In this document: one piece after another, positions 38,278 to 56,600 of the stretch | Position numbering within the stretch: the stretch's first letter is position 1 | How the letters are laid out: every line of letters begins with the position of its first letter | Origin: Paramecium pentaurelia | Lineage: Eukaryota > Ciliophora > Oligohymenophorea > Peniculida > Parameciidae | Assembly (NCBI GenBank): GCA_905183005.1 | Contig: CAJJDO010000026.1 | Coordinates: forward strand, 51,717 to 115,716 | Reading direction: 5' to 3' | DNA: 64,000 nt | Program-made: the position numbers and the translations under genes | Notes under the pieces: generated by a model | Told to the model about the DNA's origin: nothing | Databases searched by the model: none | Seen by the model: the letters and a program-made list of their open reading frames with translations, nothing else

Positions 38278-40917
38278 ATGTGTAATGAGGAGAAAATTCA
38301 TGCAGGATGGCTAATAAATTAATAACATCAATATCATAGTCTTCTTATTGCTTCATTTAAATAGTAATTATAAGAGGATTCATAAATTATATAAGAATCT
38401 ATTGCAGAAAATTTGACAAATGATCTTTGTTTGAATAGTGAATAATGCAAATAAGAATTAAAAATGTATAAGATAAGTAGAGTTATTGGAAGTAGTTTAG
38501 AGAGATAAGTTAAATTTGATAAGCATATACTTTTTTAAATGAAAGATCATAAACCTGTAAAATAATTTCCAATTTATAAATCAATACAAGTGGAAAACAA
38601 AGTAAATCATTAAAATACTTGGCATGATAAATAAGGAGACATGGCTAGATTATCAATTGAATTTGAAAAAGATCATACAAGAGTTTTTATATATATGAAA
38701 GATTAAAATCAAGCACTTAAATGGTAGAGATATTTGATAATTGAAAAACTTCTATAATTAAAATCAAAATAGTTAGCTAAATGTTTTGGATATTGTTATC
38801 AAGAATATGAAGATAAATTTACTTTCATATGGGCATTAAAATTTGCATAATAATTAGAGTAATATGCTATAGAAATGAATAAGTTAAAAAAAAAGAAAGC
38901 ATAAGTAGATGCAAATTATTTTATCTAATAAGAAAGAATATTGATGGGTTCTCTTATTAAAATTTGGTAGAAAAAAAGCCAAAAATTATTAAAAGATGAA
39001 TAGGATTAATAAGATTAATAATAATAATTGTCATTATAAAAATAATAGTAATTACAATAAAATAAAGATCTAATAGAATAGGAGAGATTAAGAAAAGAGA
39101 AATTGAGAATTCAAATGTTAGGAAATTTAATTGAAAATCATATTCAACCAAAGAATTTAGTAATATAAAAATTCTTGATTGGTTGGTAATAAAGATCTCA
39201 TTTTATTTATCATACAAATCCTAAGAAATTCTCTATTAAAATAATTAGGATGTATATTCAAAATAATATATAATTAATAAGACCATTATTAGAATTAAGA
39301 TTCATATCTGAAGTATATTTCTAAATTCATTTTAGAGACCAGAAGAAACTAAGGATATAGAATGTATTAAAATATTAGATGGATTACAATATAATATTAA
39401 ATAAAGTCCATATTTTACTTGTCGTTTACTTGCATAAATGAATCAATAAAGGAGAAGAGATTATACTGCTTGGGGTTTTAAAGATGGATTACTTGGATTA
39501 TAAGGAAGGACTTACATGTAAATTGAGAATTTGGGTTTTAAGGATTATATCGATTTTTAAGTTATTGATACAATCAGTAAATTAAATTAAATATTAAAGG
39601 AACCAATACTTCATCAAAAGTCTTGAGAATTTAATTTTAAGATCTGATTAAATATTTATATGAAGGTCGCTCATTTTGGATTGCTCTTGAATATGATAAA
39701 TCTAAGATTTTTATAGAAATGGATTTACTTGAACATTCCAATATAGATCCAATATTTCTAGATAGATTAAAATATATTTAATTGAATGCTGTTTTAAGAA
39801 AAGTTAGCATAAAAATGATTGAATAAAGAACTCCTGTACAATTAATTTAAATACGTTTAGCTACCTATTATAGAAACAGTAAAATTTGGATTAGAAATTG
39901 AAAGATATTCAGATGACATATAAAATTTATATTAGAGATTATACATAGAAAATATATGTCTATAACCATAATGTTAACCAGCAAATTGGTTTACATAATT
40001 AAATTGTTTGGAAAAAGTAGTTAAGCCTGTTACTGAAATACTAAAAAGAAATTACTTAGAATTTACTGATGTTACAGATAATGTTTAAATCTATTATTAA
40101 ATAAAATCTATTCCTAATTTAAGATTACCTTTATTAAAAGATGTAGATGACTTTATGAATAAATTACCTTTAGTTTAATAAAATCAACATAAATAATGTA
40201 AAGGAGTTTTAACTTCTTTTTTAATTTATTGTAATGTAAGAACCATTTAGTTGAATGTCTCCTTTTTGACTATACTATTTTAAATTGCAAATAAATTCAT
40301 ATGTATCACACATCCACATTTTTTATATGATCTAAGTAAACCTGTCTTTGGTAATAAATATGATTCAGAAGCATAGGCATTCTGGCTTTTTACTGGATTT
40401 GTTGAATTAATGAGAAGTGTTCATTTTCCTTTAGTTAAGGAAGACACTCTCTTTTGTCCATAAGAAATTGTAATGTAATATATGGAAGTTTTGCATAAAG
40501 AAATTGTTTAACATTGTAAAAATTATGATATTGCAGTTGAAAATGTTTTTTTTGAAATACTTTCATCCTTTTATACTAGTTTAGTATAATCTATGCCCTT
40601 ATGTAATATTTGGAATCTAATTATTAATAAGATATCTGCAAATAAATGTGCATATTAATTAGTATTAATTGTTTTCATAGAAGAGTTAAGTTATAAATTA
40701 TTATTCTGCTAGAATTCTGAAGACTTTAAAAATGCAATCTCATTATAAGGTAATCTATTAAATTAAATAAATAGCCTAACTTATGGATATACAATAACTA
40801 GAGGCTGCCTATTAAGGTTGTGAATCGAATTTGAATAGAATCATAAATGCTGAATAATCATTTCATGAATCTGTAGAACATTCAAATATTCATTAACCTT
40901 TAGTTTAGGATTGTTGA
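38278..40917 (+). CDS. TBC (Rab-GAP)-like protein with basic coiled N terminus
   Basis: About 847 residues after four introns: a 23-nt one near 39317, GTAAATTAAA... near 39576, GTACAATTAA... near 39835 and GTAATCTATT... near 40750. The start at 38278 is preferred over the ATG at 38641 because the frame stays open between them and reads as protein. The N-terminal part has Gln/Lys-rich helices and possible IQ-like basic segments. Residues about 580-780 fit the second half of a TBC fold: EAQAFWLFTGFVELM, ENVFFEILSSFYTSL, MPLCNIWNLIINK and QLVLIVFIEEL. The catalytic Arg and Gln fingers of TBC GAPs are not clearly visible, so it may be inactive or only distantly related. The divergent TmcB-like gene starts 92 bases away. 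Confidence 0.55.
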
Positions 40918-41083
40918 TTATTTTATATATTTAAAATATATGGATAACAATAATATATACTCCTTTAATTAATTTCATATTCAACCATTTGAAAAATAAA
41001 CTTTTACAATTGTTTAATGAAAATAAACTATTAAAATCTTTTTAATTAAAACAATTATAAGAAATATACCTTAATAATAAAAA

Positions 41084-45241
<4,158 letters not shown>

Positions 45242-45269
45242 TTTATTTAAAAAAAGTTTGTTAAATAAA

Positions 45270-46368
45270 TCATTCTAAACCAGTATCCCATCCATCGCTT
45301 ACATTTACCAAAGTCTTTCTTTTTGTTATATTTGGAGAAAATAACAAAGATAATATATAAATAGGAATGAAATCAGTTATACAAGAATAGATTAATTAAA
45401 AGATTGCCCTATTTATATATTAATATATTATACCAAGTAAAACCTTAATCAGGTAATCTTGTTATAAATGCATTACTATCATTATTTACAAGACATTGTA
45501 ATCCAGGTTTCAATTTCCAAAAGAATTCTTAAGAAAATAAAAAATTAAATGATGGTCGAAGTAATGTACAAATTATTACTGCTATTGATAAAAATTTTAA
45601 ATTCTAAAATTTATATATATTAAAATTTACAGCTCTATAATGATCACCAACACTATATTAATCTTTAAGTTTCGAATATAGAATAATGCAAATAAATGCA
45701 AAAGAAACAGTACTTAAAATAGTTAAAGCACCTAAACAATATTCTCTTATGTTATTAACATATGTTTCTAAAATCAATGAAACAATAGTAAGAATAGGAA
45801 TTAAAACTATTAATATGGAAAGAAATATTTATAAAATTTTAGTTATTCCTAAAAGAGATTTATTCTGTTCTATTCTTAATTTCATTCTCCATAGTTTAAG
45901 CCATAAATTACTACAAAAACAAAATGTAAGGTTCAATGTTTATGCTTAACAAATTTATATGATTATATAAAATGATGGCGAAATTGTTAATTATTATTTT
46001 AGTGAAGATTCACAATTCCATTTCCAAAATTAACTAAAAAAAAATCCTGCTATTGAATAATAACATGAAAAGAGCTTAACTTTGATAATTTTGATTCTTA
46101 CATAAAATTGTGATAACTAATAAACAATTTACAGTTAACATTTTAGATGGATTATTTTTTTAATCCTCTCTTTTCCACAAAAATAAATTTTAGATTCTCT
46201 AAAAAATCTTAATCAATAAAAAATTTGCTCCTGCACTCAATAGTAAAATAGCTTAGAAATAAGATGGAATATGCTTTTACCTACTAATTCATACCAATTT
46301 GAAACATCAATATCTTTAAATTCCTCTTATCTAATGACATCACTCTTCTCATCAATTTTTAATTCCAT
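45270..46368 (-). CDS. Seven-transmembrane protein of unknown family
   Basis: About 328 residues after four introns of 29, 31, 27 and 25 nt, an exact frame. The N terminus is acidic (MELKIDEKSDVIRQEEF), then SNWYELVAILLLSAGANFLL starts the first of about seven spans. Others include ILQIFLSILIVLIPILTIVS and LTILSTVSFAFICIILY, and the last is AIFQLIYSCITDFIPIYILS followed by a short basic tail ending DGWDTGLE. The last span with Asp/Pro resembles the end of TOM1/THH1 or GPR137-like 7TM proteins, but I cannot confirm a family. Start and stop are tightly packed: 39 bases after the macro-domain gene and 28 bases before the polyglutamine gene, all on the same strand. A receptor-like role is inferred only. 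Confidence 0.6.
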
Positions 46369-46407
46369 ATATAACAATAATTTATAAATAAAAGTATTAA
46401 TATATTA

Positions 46408-48010
46408 TCAAATAGATATTTTTCTACCCACACTCTAAGGACTTTCAAATTTATCATAATAATTAGCACCAAAACTCTTAACAAACTCATCTTCTTCAAA
46501 ATTCTTTTATTATGGCTTTTTTATTGTTGGTTATAATTCATATAAATTCTTAAATTAATACTTTATAATTACATTTTTACTCAAAGAATTACCTGCACTT
46601 CCACTTCCACTATTACCACCACTATTATTATTTAGTGAATCTTCATCACTTGCCTCACTGTTATCATCTGTATCCATAAATACTTTATCAAATGCCCATT
46701 TGAATAATTCTTAATCTTTATCATCTTGTATACAAAATCTAACTTAACTCAAGAATTTTATTTTTGTAACATTTTCTTCTAAAAAATTCTTAACAGCAAT
46801 CATTTGCATTGTTGCAATTGTTGATATTGTAAATTTAGTTGATTTCATAACAGGAAAACATATTGACGTAATCTCCATCTCTTCTGCTACTTTAAGACAA
46901 GTCATCATGCAATCATAAATAAATTATTTCTAATATTTTTAATGAGCATTTTTTGGTAATTTCAAGTTTAAATTTTTAGGATTATGATTTCTAGCCAATT
47001 TCATTGGTTCATCATCTTCATTTGGTAAAATGCAATAAAATACAAAATCAAATTCCAGCTAATAATAATAATACAATTATGATACTTCTGCAGCATGAGA
47101 ATGTACAACATCACCATGAGATACTGCTTATTTATCTCTAATCTATTAAATGTATTTTAGCAACTGTTATTTTGTTTAAGGTGAAACATTATTTATCAAG
47201 TAATAAGGTAGCTGGTATTACATATATTATTAATACCTTTAAATTTAAATCTGTTTAAGCTACAATAACATCTACTTCTTCATTTTTTATGTCTCCTGCA
47301 TCTAAGTAAATTCCAATATCTTAGAATCTATGTTATGCTAACAACTTTGGCTATAGATTTTATTCATTATTAATCTTTTTTAATATCAATGTTTAATACA
47401 TTTCTTGCATGATATTCACACATGTTACCCATTAAATTTATATTAATTATCAAATTTAAGAGCAAAATCTAAAACAAATTAAAATATCACAAAGAATTAA
47501 GATTGCCTGATTTACTCCAATCCCTAAAATCTATCCATTATATTTTGTTGATTCCATAATATTTTAACCTAGTTATTGAATGTCTATTTATCAGTCTGAT
47601 CTTTATAAACATGAATTTTACTTTTTAGTCATCAAAATAACGTTGTAACAAGAAACTGGTTTCTTGGTTGATTTTTCATATCGATACTTATATAATTCCA
47701 AAAAAGAAACTAATTTGTTATTTTAAGTATTTCCGACTGGCAATTCTTCTAAATCTCCCCAAATAGAAAACTCTTCAAGATCAGGATCATTTTCAAGAGC
47801 AAGAGATTGACATTACTTTAACTTATGTCTTTGTCTATTGCTATTAATAAGAGGAGATAATTGTCTGTCTGTTTTATTTTCAAGAAGGTTTCCTTAAAAA
47901 ATTTATGTTTATGAAGGTTAAGTTGAATCTTATTCTGATTTTAGTATTTTGGAACTATATCCTTATAAGTAATCAAGTTTAAGTTAATCAAATCTGATAT
48001 CGCTTTTCAT
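46408..48010 (-). CDS. Macro-domain protein (ADP-ribose-binding type)
   Basis: About 500 residues with several short introns, not all placed. The C-terminal half contains a macro domain: YLDAGDIKNEEVDVIVAQTD (the binding-loop start, about 47.24-47.32 kb), HGDVVHSHAAEV, FDFVFYCILP, then CLKVAEEMEITSICFPVMKS, TISTIATMQMIAVKNFLEE and KIKFLSQVRFCIQDDKDQEL. Macro domains bind or hydrolyse ADP-ribose linked to proteins. The Asn of the usual NAAN motif reads as a different residue here (VAQTD), so binding or hydrolase activity may be changed. The N-terminal 200 residues are Ser/Gln/Asp-rich with no recognised domain. A Gly/Ser linker (NNNSGGNSGSGSAGNS) precedes the C-terminal tail. The start at 48010 fits the frame MKSDIRFDQLKL. 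Confidence 0.65.
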
Positions 48011-48872
48011 CCTCTAATGCATAATAATTTAATTATCACAATATTAGAAAAAAATATATTAAAACTGTAATAATAATGTCACTTGTCCCATACTTCATTT
48101 ATTTACATATGAATGAATAAGTAAAATTAATTAAATACCTTATACATGAGTTGAATTAATAAATTACATTTCTATTTAAATTTCAATAAATGGCTTTGTG
48201 ATTTTATGTAACTTTTTAATTCAATTTCTTTATCTATTACAAAAGAATAAATTCAATTATTGTATATATTTGATAACACCAAAATTAAAAAAAAATAAAT
48301 GAAAATTTTGTTGAAAAAAACTTATAAGCTTTGTTTAATTTAGTTTATACTTTTATTAAATGTTTATATAAAACATAATTCAAAGTATATAGATCTATTA
48401 ACTTAATTAAATAAAAATCAATTAGAGAAGTAAAAATAAATCAGTAATTAACAAAAAGACTTATAATATATTATTAAATATAAAATAAAATATTTTTATT
48501 AAGAATAATTTATTATCTGAATTGATCCTCCTAAATTTAGAAATATTGTCATGAAGTTCCATCTTTATTCTTAATTTAATAAGATTACTCAAAGAAATTG
48601 TTATTCTGATTTTCATTCATATTCAGTCATTCCCAATATATTTTATTAGATGATTCGTTTTGCGTCCTTTTTAAAAACAATGATTTAGAAATTTATGCAA
48701 ATAAAAAAAAGTTGATGGATTAAGTTAACTGAAAGATTTAGTAAACGTGATTTCCAATAATTATCGAAACTGAGGATTACCCTTATTATTATTTAATATG
48801 AATTTAGTTTAAATTTCATAATCATTATGATTTTCAAGTTTTTTTCATTATTAATTTATATTTCAATCAATA
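48011..48872. other. Intergenic region, possible decayed coding fragment
   Basis: About 860 AT-rich bases between divergent genes. A 54-residue plus-strand frame at 48551-48715 (MKFHLYSQFNKITQRNCYSD...) has a protein-like composition but no partner exon or homologue that I recognise. It may be a remnant or chance. Nothing else is seen. Confidence 0.35.
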
Positions 48873-51800
48873 ATGGAAGGCTCAAAGCAGAACAATAATT
48901 TACTATAAATTAGAAATAAATTCCTATAAAATTACTTAGACTTTGTTTATCATTCAATGAAGATGAATAATTATTTGATCCAAACAATAAAGATCATAGC
49001 ATCATTCAGGAACTTTTCTTATATATTTTAAAATTAGAAGTACTCATATACATATTTTTTTTGCATCATTGCAAGACCTTAAATTGCCTTATCACTGGAC
49101 AATATACAATATGTAATTTTAGCTCTATGTTTATTATACTTAATATCTTCATAAGTTTAAAGCCCATTTTCAAGAGCAATTAATATTTTTGGTTAGCTAA
49201 TTAATTTAGGTTTACTTAATTTCTTTTTTGAAATATCAAGAGGTTCTTTGAATTATTTGGTTCAATTGCTATTGATTTTCATAAATATTTTTGAATAGAT
49301 ATTTGCTTAAGGTACATTGAATTTTGATTCAAGTAGCATATATAATCCCACCAAATCTATATTGAATTATTTTGTAGTAATAGGAAACATTACTTTAATG
49401 TACTTATCTATATATGAATTCAATATGTTAATCATATAAATGGTGGCAATTTTTAATGCTTTAATAACTTTTTTGTAATTGTTATTATAATTTCCAAAGG
49501 GTAATTCGATTCTAATTACTCTTATGTTGAATATTTAAATTATGACTATTTATCTAGGATTTGTTTATCTGATGGTAGGTTTTCATAATTATATAAGTGA
49601 TTTTGTAGTATTTTTGTTTATGCAGAAGATAGTTTATATGAATTTAGAGAGACTAATAAAATAAATACCAAAAAGTTTAGAAGATTTGATTACTAATTTT
49701 TATGATTTAAAGATATTAAAGACAATAAAGATCCAATTACCAACTCATAAAGAAGATATAGTTTTATATGCTTCATTATTGGCACATTAAGAAAAGTATT
49801 ATGAAGGATTGATGATTTTGCATTCTATAAAAAAGTTGAGTTGGTTATCTTAAATAAAAAAAGAACTTATGATTAAAGAATGGTTATCTCAATTAGATAC
49901 TAAATTAAAAAATTAAAATAAAGCTTAAAAAGGTTTATCTGAAGCTGTAGAACATTTAATGAAATTGGAAGATTACAATGTAACTCTGTAAACTTAGATG
50001 GTTAATTTACTTAGAAATAAGTGTCGTATATAATAAATAATATCTCAATAAGAAAAGATATCTCTATAAAGTCTATTATAATATATTGAATAAATTACTA
50101 TAGTTTAAAATTAATTGGAAAAATAGTATTCTATATTTCCAAATTAAAAAACTCAGAATGTGTTATGTTTTCTATATTCTGAAATTTTAAATGAATTTAC
50201 AAAGGCAAATTTACTTTAATAATAACTTACTAAAATTGATGATAAATAAAATTTTTCTGTATTTACAAATAAAATGGTTTATCTGATTTCAACTTACAAT
50301 TCAGAAATTTTAATAAAAAGAGCATCCAATAATGCTCCCATTTTATTCAAAATGAGTCATAATAAGTTATTATAATAGAATATAAATTTAATTATTCCTC
50401 CAGGAATTAAAGAATAACATTAAAGATTAGTTAAAAAATTCTTAATTAATGGGGAATCAAAATATATGAGAAGATTAGATATTAATTACTATTATAATAA
50501 TACAAAAGGTACTTTACATTAAATTGATTTTGCAATTGATGTAAGTTTTACAAGTGAGGAGATCAATTTTATTACTTTTCTATAACCAATATATGAACAA
50601 CCTTTAGTTATGGTCTTAAATTCAGATAAAATGGTTACTTCTACAACAGAAAGTGTATTAACAGCTTTGAATATTAATACTATGGCTTATTTTAAGAATT
50701 AAATAATTACTAAATTTATTCCTGTTTTTAAAAAACATGAATTATCAGGATTTTATGAGAATATAGATTTTGTTGTAAATGTTGATAAAGATGAAGCAAC
50801 ATCTAATTCTATAAATACTTATTTAACAACTTTAGATGTAATACCAAAAATATTAAATGGAGAGATTTTATTTTATACAATTAAATTTGAATATTTTAAG
50901 AAATATGAAAATTCTGCTAAATTTACTTATACAGAAACAAATAATAGTTAGATTTAAGGAGCATTCTCAGTATCTGAAAATGTGTTTATTGATGATCCTA
51001 ATGGTTCTATTAATGAATAATAAGTATTTATTACTTCTAATTAAAATGCTTTTTCTAAATCTTAAAACAATGAACTTTTAATAATAGATTCAACTATTCA
51101 TTAAACATAAATAAAAGATCTTATATTGACTTCAAGACCTCTTTTTTATAAAACTTAAAATAAAATTAATTATTCTGTTTCTGTATCAGATGATGATTAA
51201 AATATATAATAAAATCCATAAAAAGATTTTAGTATTGCAGAAAGTAAATAAATAGAATCTTCAAAAGTATCATCTTTAAAAGGATTAAGACAATCTAGTT
51301 ATTTTAAAAAGTATGAAATAATGTCTAAACTTGAAGAAATTAAAGGATTAACTAAGAGTCATAAAATATTTTTATCATTTTTATCAATATGCTTATTAAT
51401 TCAATTATCATTTGTCATAGCTGTAATTTTATTTATTATCATAGCAATTTAGTTCAACAAATACTAGTTTGACCAACTTAATTTTTGATATCGATTTGCT
51501 TTAAATCAAAAACTTTGCTTTTTAACCTTTTGAATCCTTTTTAGTAACTAGATGGACTATTTTCAATTATAATAATTTAAAAGCATCTGGAAAAATAACA
51601 TAAGAAACATTTGATTAATTAATTATATTTCCTAGATCAAATTTACATTTAGGTTTTGATCGTTTAGAAGAAAATGTAAATTCAGTCTTAAACAAATTAC
51701 AATTATAATAATTCTTGGAAAGTACATATTTAGATATACAATTATATACATCATCAAATTAAGGAGAGCATTTTAATGTTTCCTTAAGAAATTGTATTAC

Positions 51801-53178
51801 AATAATGTTAAATTATTAATATATAACAAAGATGGCTTATTAATTAGATGGAAATGTTATTGTTGATTCTCCTCATATTTATTATTAATATAGAAATTAT
51901 TATATTCTTAAAACAGAATTTGGACGTATTAACTAAGATATATTAGAAGATACAATAAATAGATCTATAACAATATTATCTAAATTATAAATAATTTATA
52001 TATTGTCATTAACTTTCCTAATAATATTTTTAATGTGCAGTTATTTTTTTCATTCAAGAATAGAATTAATTCATACTAATTTTATTAATTTATTATTTTG
52101 TTGTAGACCTGAATATTTTAATAAAGATATATAGAGATTAATATCTGTCTAATCAATTATTAATAGTGATTACAATAATTTATTTTCTTATTAATTTGAT
52201 ATGTCTCGTAAAGAATAATATTTTGATGATATTAAAATTAAACTTGAAAAAAAGGATCATAAAAAATTTATTTTAGAAAACAATTCTTTTTTAAGTGTAA
52301 CAAATTATTCAAATAGAATCTTTTTATGTATTATTTTTATAGCTGTCTTGACTTAAGCTAGTGTTTCTTATGGTTAAGTTAAAAACTATTTGGACAAATA
52401 TCCTGCAACAGCTAAATTTTATAAAGGAGTTTCAGATATTGGAACAGATGTTCCTTGTGTCTTTGCTTAAAGTAATATTCTATATGGAAGAACATTTTTT
52501 CCTTATTATAATGAGACTGATATTCAATTAATTTTTAGAGAAATAAATTAAGCATTAGATGAATTACAAGCATTTACAATTACTAAGATTGATTTTGAAT
52601 AGTACATATATATATCAATATTAAATTAGATACTTTTTATCTGATGATTTTGCAGATTATTATAATTATCTAATGGATAATAATCTATGTGATTAATTAT
52701 TAGATGATATGAAATAAAAGGCATCAACTATTTGTCCTATTGTGATGAGTTAAGGAATGTAAAGAGGGTTGCTTGGTATTTTAGTATATATAGTTAATTA
52801 CATACAAACTGAAAAGGATATAAATTAATTCACAGAACGATTACAATTAAGTTACTTAGAATTAGAAGGAGCTTTCTTGGTTTCTGAAATTGTTCGTAAA
52901 CTAAACATAGAAATTTAATTAGATTTATATGCACAAACCCAGAAATTAGTAGATCAAATAACTGTATTTATATAATATAATTATAGATGCATAGCATAAT
53001 TGTTATAATTGTCATATTCTTATTTGTGATGTTCACATCAATAATAATTAGAAAAAGATTAATATAAAGGTAATTCATAATGTAAAGGATTCTTTATCTA
53101 GTACCATTATAGATTTTATTGTTTGATGATGGTTTTGAAAGAAATGCTAAAACAATAATTCTAAAAGAAACATTTTGA
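48873..53178 (+). CDS. TmcB-like multi-pass membrane protein, tandem copy A
   Basis: About 1410 residues after three placed introns: GTAATTTTAT...CATAG (22 nt) near 51432, a 28-nt one near 52603 and a 23-nt one near 52953; the frame is then exact. N-terminal spans include NIQYVILALCLLYLISS and INLGLLNFFFEIS. The central PAS-like block reads LIIPPGIKEQHQRLVKKFLI, then KYMRRLDINYYYNNTKGTL and FITFLQPIYEQPLVMVLNSD. Paired spans come late (FLSFLSICLLIQLSFVIAVI; ILSLTFLIIFLMCSYFFHSR). The extracellular-looking C-terminal half ends with a final span HSIIVIIVIFLFVMFTSIII and a short tail. It is built like the gene at 53685 and more distantly like 33494. Role unknown; a sensory membrane protein is inferred from family and PAS-like region. 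Confidence 0.8.
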
Positions 53179-53684
53179 CTCAATTTCAACAGCTTAAAAA
53201 TATTGAGTAAAGTGTCTATATATTCCTTCATTCATCATTTTATTTTTATAATATTTTGTTTATTAAAATGATTAAAATGAAAATTGAATAATCTAAATAA
53301 AATATTGCAATATTCCTTAATATTTAAATAATTCATTTAGTATTATAAATATATTTCTTATTTTAATACCAAAAGTTCTAATATCATCATAAGAACTGAA
53401 AATAACAATAGAAACTATTAAAGAAAATGGTGAAGTAGTAATAAAAAAGTTGAAACACTTTGACAAATAGGTAAAGATAAATTAAAAAATTTATATATAA
53501 AAAATAGAGTGAAAAGTAAATGATATAATTTCAATTTGGAAGAATTCATAGGAATTTATAATAATAGTAAAATGATATTTGATTAATTTATAATGTTTAA
53601 TAACTTAAATATGTTAAGAAATATTCTTGTTATTATATTTTATCTAAAATGATTATTATTTAATTATCTATATATTTAGATTAT
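53179..53684. other. AT-rich spacer between tandem TmcB-like genes
   Basis: About 500 bases with no convincing gene. An alternative in-frame start for the next gene lies at 53649. No repeats shared with the flanks were noticed by eye. Confidence 0.45.
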
Positions 53685-56600
53685 ATGAACAAAGGACTTT
53701 CTCTACTAACAAAGTAAATGTATCAAAAATTAATTGAGTTAGATGACCTATCTATTAAATTATCAGATAAAATGGTATTATTTATTTAAATTCTTGGAGC
53801 TTTGCTAAATTTATCATATTTACAACCTTTAGAACAACATAAATACATATATATAGTATCTTTATTTGCTAGACCATAATTATATATAAACTCTACTATT
53901 ATCGGCTATATTTTTCTTAGTGCAAATATTTTGTATGTAATAGGCATTTTTTTTAATATACCTGGTAAAAGGCTAATTTCATTATATGGTGGATTGATGG
54001 TAACTAATTTATTAAATTTTGGAATGGAAATATCATCATCTCCAATTTGCTTTATATTGTAACCAAGTCTGATTATGATATCAGGGCTCAATCAATTATT
54101 CTTATTGGAAACATTAGATGTGGATAATAAGAACTTCCATTAAACTAAAATATTATATCCAGCCTATCTTATATGGATTATATAAATCATTTAATCATTG
54201 TTATGGTATTATAATTAGAATATAATAACATTAAATTTGATTGGATTATTACAATCCTCACTATAATTAGTCTTTGCTAATAACTTTATTATTGCCTCTA
54301 TTCAATTATACACAATTATACATACTTTTACAATAATCTTAGGTATTGCAAGTAACTTCTCTTCTTTGTTAGTTATTTTTCCTGTTTTATTAAGGATTAC
54401 ACAATATAGAGAATAAAGAAAAAAAAAAATAGAATTCTAAAATTGTAAAAATAATAAAAGAATAGATAATGTTATTATTTAAATATCAATATTGATAAAT
54501 AATAAGTAATATTAAAAAGCATTATGTTAACTTTAAGAGATGAAAAATCTTAACATTTACTATGAGATTAAAAAAGAAAGAATGAAATTAAAATGTTTAA
54601 ATTTAATAAAAACTATTATATTTGCCAATTAATCAACTCAACAGTCTTTTGTAGATTCAATTAATAAAGTCATTTAAATTGAAGAAACGTCATATTATTA
54701 TATAAAAGAATTAAAAAATCTAATGTTATAAAAATTGCAACTATTATAGAATGTATAAGAAGAAAACTTTGATATTTATTATGATTATTTAGATAAACTA
54801 GCAAATATTGAAAAAATTCTAAATTCATTATATTAAGATCATTCAACATTAAAAAATAAGGCTATTTTATTATTCTTTTATGCAGAGATAATGAATAACT
54901 TTCATTAAGCAAGATTTCTATCTCATTAGACTAATCCTATTCAGTATGATACTTATGATCTTAATAAATTAGCATATCTAATTTCAAAATATGATTAAGG
55001 AATTAAAATATCAGGCATTTCTAACAATAATATTTTCTTTAAAGATTCATCTTTAGGAATTGAAGGTTACATTCCTCCAGGAGTTAGAGAACATCACAAT
55101 TCAATTATTGAATAATTTATAGAGACTGGAATCTCTAAATATGTTAAACGATTTGAAGCAAGTTTTATTGCAAAAGATAATGATATATATATGACATCGA
55201 TAGATTTTGGATTTAATGCAATAATAACAGATGAATTAAAATTTATAACCTTTATATAAGTTTCAATAGAATAACCAATGGCTATGATATTGAATTCTTA
55301 ATTGTAAATAACTTGTTTAAGTGAATCTTTATCTAATACTTTAAATATCTCTCAATTTGATTTTAAACGTATTGGCTATAATATCAAGAAATTTGTACCT
55401 TAATATTCAGAAACTGAAAGTTATCAAGAAAATTTAGAATTAATTTTAACAGACTAAGATTAAGAATTTCCTTATGTAACCACTATTAATTAATAGATAA
55501 AGTTAATAAACAATCAACCTGTTTATTATATTTTAACTTTTTAATATATTAGAAAATCTAATTCTAAATAGAAAAGCTTTTCATAATTTACATACTAATA
55601 AAGTATTCTTGAACCCATTTAAGAATATAAAACTAGATCAGATTTTGACTTTTTATTATAAGGTAATATTGCATAAGAAGAATAAATTGATGTTCCTTAT
55701 GAGGAAAATGATTTAAATTAATAATACTTAAATTATTTAAATGAGTTTTAATAGATGGATGATAATACAAATATCTATAGTCCTGATAATAAGAAATAAT
55801 AAAATTTAAGACTTATAAGAAAGTAAACATTTGCTTCAAGATTGCGAAAACAATAATCCTTAAATATTGATTAAGATGAATAATTTTTCATAAAAATTAC
55901 AGAAAACTCTTATAATTCAAGATCCAAAGATTTTCTATCAGAATATTATGATTAACAACTCTCTATTTTAAATAAATTTATAATAGCTTTTTTATTAAGT
56001 TTGTTTGTAACATTTGCATTTTTTTTGTTACAAACTATTAAAGTTAATTCAGATATTAGTCAACTTATGAATGATTTAGAAGTTTTAGACTTTTCTTAAC
56101 TTTGTTTTTAACCCATAGAAAACACTTTATTAGTAATATTTTCTTTAAGTGAATATAATTTATATTTTCTTATGAAAATAATTACATATTAACAATTAAT
56201 TTAGTTTGTACAATTTCCATCATCTTAAATCTAGATTGGTTACAATTAAATATATTAAAATTTTAATTTACTATTTTAATAACCATTGCTACAACATATA
56301 TTAGATGATAATCAACTTGAAATTTATCAATACACTAATAGTTCAAAGGAAGAAAGTTATAGTATGACTTTAAGAAATGCATTTGGAACCTTATTAAAGT
56401 TTTAATATGATGTATTGATAGATTTCAAAATGAATGGAAAAGTAAATGCTGATACTGCACATATTTACTTTACATTTAAAAATTATATGCCTTTAAAATA
56501 AATAGTTACAGATTTACATAAGATTATATTGGAAGATACAATGTTTGTTGTAGAAGATGATATCTAAATAATAATAGTTCTACTTATTGTTAGTATTGTG

